Source: Cryptomeria japonica (Eukaryota; Streptophyta; Pinopsida; Cupressales; Cupressaceae). Taken from it: DNA of 60,000 nucleotides. The notes under the pieces are model-generated. The model had not been told where the DNA came from and did no database searches. It saw only the letters and a program-made list of their open reading frames with translations. The translations under genes and the position numbers were made by a program. Location: the NCBI RefSeq assembly GCF_030272615.1, contig NC_081409.1, forward strand, positions 530,076,291-530,136,290. Direction: 5' to 3'. Shown piece after piece: positions 59,080 through 60,000 of this stretch. How positions within the stretch are numbered: the first letter of the stretch is position 1; each line of letters starts with the position of its first letter.

Positions 59080-60000
59080 TGTTGGAAATATGAAGGAGTT
59101 GATTATGTGTTGCATTGATTTTTTGTCATTGATGTTAACGCTAGCTGTTATGATTGGTTACCGACATAAAGATTTTGGTTACCGATAGAAGAGCTAGTGT
59201 TACTGACAGAAGGGACTATCAGCTGGATAATACCAACATGTTTGGATCAATGGAATATGTTTGGTTTGATGTTTCTAGAGTATGTTTTGGTCAGTTGGTA
59301 TTGACTTGATGATCGGATGCTATCATACACTCTAGTAAGCCTATACCGGTAAGCGTTTAAGGCTTTACCGATAGAGCTTTTATTGAGAATCTTTGACAGG
59401 ATGCATAAGTGGTGTTGGTGTGGCTTCTAGATGGAATTTAGGATGCAAAAGGTGATCTTTGTTTGTGCCTTGACTAGTTGGAGACATCACTTTGGCATGG
59501 TGAATCCATTTGGGTCCAAGTTATGGATCGGTATCATGTTACGTGTTCTCTACACATTACTAGGATGATTTATGGATTGGTTAATGTTGTTTTGGTCTAA
59601 AGACAACATGGTATATCATTGTAATATGGATGTATGTAATGATCTTATTGTAATATCTTTTAGGTGGCCGACCCAATTGGTTTAAGCCTTAGGGTTTGTA
59701 TAAATTGATGTAAGATCTCATTGTAGATCGTGATTGTGGTGGTAATGGTCATGGAATGAAATATCATATGAGAAGGACATTTGGGCAATCATAGGTGATC
59801 GAATTGGGTTTATGTAAGAGGTCAAAGGCCTCTTCTATTGAGATTAACTGGGACTATAATCAGGCATGGCAGATACTATCATTGGTAGTTCATTCTTCTG
59901 GATTGTTGTCCAATTATATTGAGGTGGTTATAACCTCTCTGTAGTCAGTGAGACTCATTTGTAATGAGCAGTACACTCTAGGCAGTGTGCCTCCCTGCAT
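59080..60000 (+). mobile_element. LTR of another LTR retrotransposon, running off the window
   Basis: TGTTGGAAATATGAAGG starts a sequence with the composition and wording of copia-type LTRs seen elsewhere in the window (ACCGGTAAGC, ACCGATAGA, CCTTAGGGTTTGTATAAATTG at about 59686-59706, a possible TATA region). No polypurine tract precedes 59080, so it is either a 5' LTR of a plus-strand element or a solo LTR. The end is outside the window. Confidence 0.5.

Noticed and set aside
1-60000. tRNA, rRNA or organelle-derived segments
   Set aside because: No cloverleaf with conserved arms and no rRNA core sequence was recognised. The tRNA-like bits are retroelement primer sites only.

Overview
This is a stretch of a large, repeat-rich seed-plant nuclear genome, with no intact host gene that I can support. 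Tekay-like chromovirus and copia polyproteins, a CACTA transposon with tnp2/DUF4218/DUF4216 domains, very long LTRs and clathrin exons in plant order all point to a plant. The depth of nesting and decay, the 4.5-kb LTR and copia-type LTRs with the 'TGCCAAAGGGGGAGATTGTTGG' style PPT junction suggest a giant-genome lineage, perhaps a gymnosperm; that last step is a guess.

Layout. 1-598: 3' end and LTR of an LTR element. 600-4428: plus-strand remnant of a non-autonomous LTR retrotransposon. 4429-6642: 3' LTR and RNase H end of a minus-strand copia element. 6643-13937: minus-strand Tekay-like Ty3/gypsy element (integrase truncated, then RNase H, RT, protease, gag, PBS, partial 5' LTR). 13938-15345: copia integrase-to-gag remnant, possibly the other half of the copia element at 4429-6642. 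15346-18600: unassigned. 18629-19589: part of a degenerate ORF that continues at 58542-58943.

The main structure is 19590-58538. I read this as one CACTA (En/Spm) DNA transposon, now about 38.9 kb, inserted into that ORF. The two ends match as inverted repeats (29 of 36 positions), start with CACTA and are flanked by the 3-bp target duplication ACT. Read on the minus strand it holds: 5' TIR, purine-rich leader, TNP2 transposase (51904-47884, ending in a microsatellite-encoded Asp tract), a second multi-exon gene of TNP1/TNPA type (46640 to about 37500), a decayed fragment of a clathrin heavy chain gene with introns (37392-20730), subterminal repeats, 3' TIR.

The element has since been broken by insertions: (i) a repeat of unknown class with a 219-bp tandem array and a long unidentified ORF, in a clathrin exon (23652 to about 36605); (ii) inside that array, a 7.57-kb non-autonomous LTR retrotransposon with CTTTG target duplication (24590-32157); (iii) a 4530-bp solo LTR of the Tekay-like family with GGATG duplication, in a TNP1-like exon (38769-43298); (iv) a second copy of the unknown repeat upstream of TNP2 (about 53220-57635). 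The clathrin fragment was also locally amplified into a tandem array of composite exons. From 59080 another copia-type LTR runs off the window.

Nothing here looks currently protein-coding in full: each reading frame carries stops or frameshifts. Stops often replace Gln (CAG/CAA) or Trp (TGG) codons, as expected from C-to-T decay of methylated transposon DNA.
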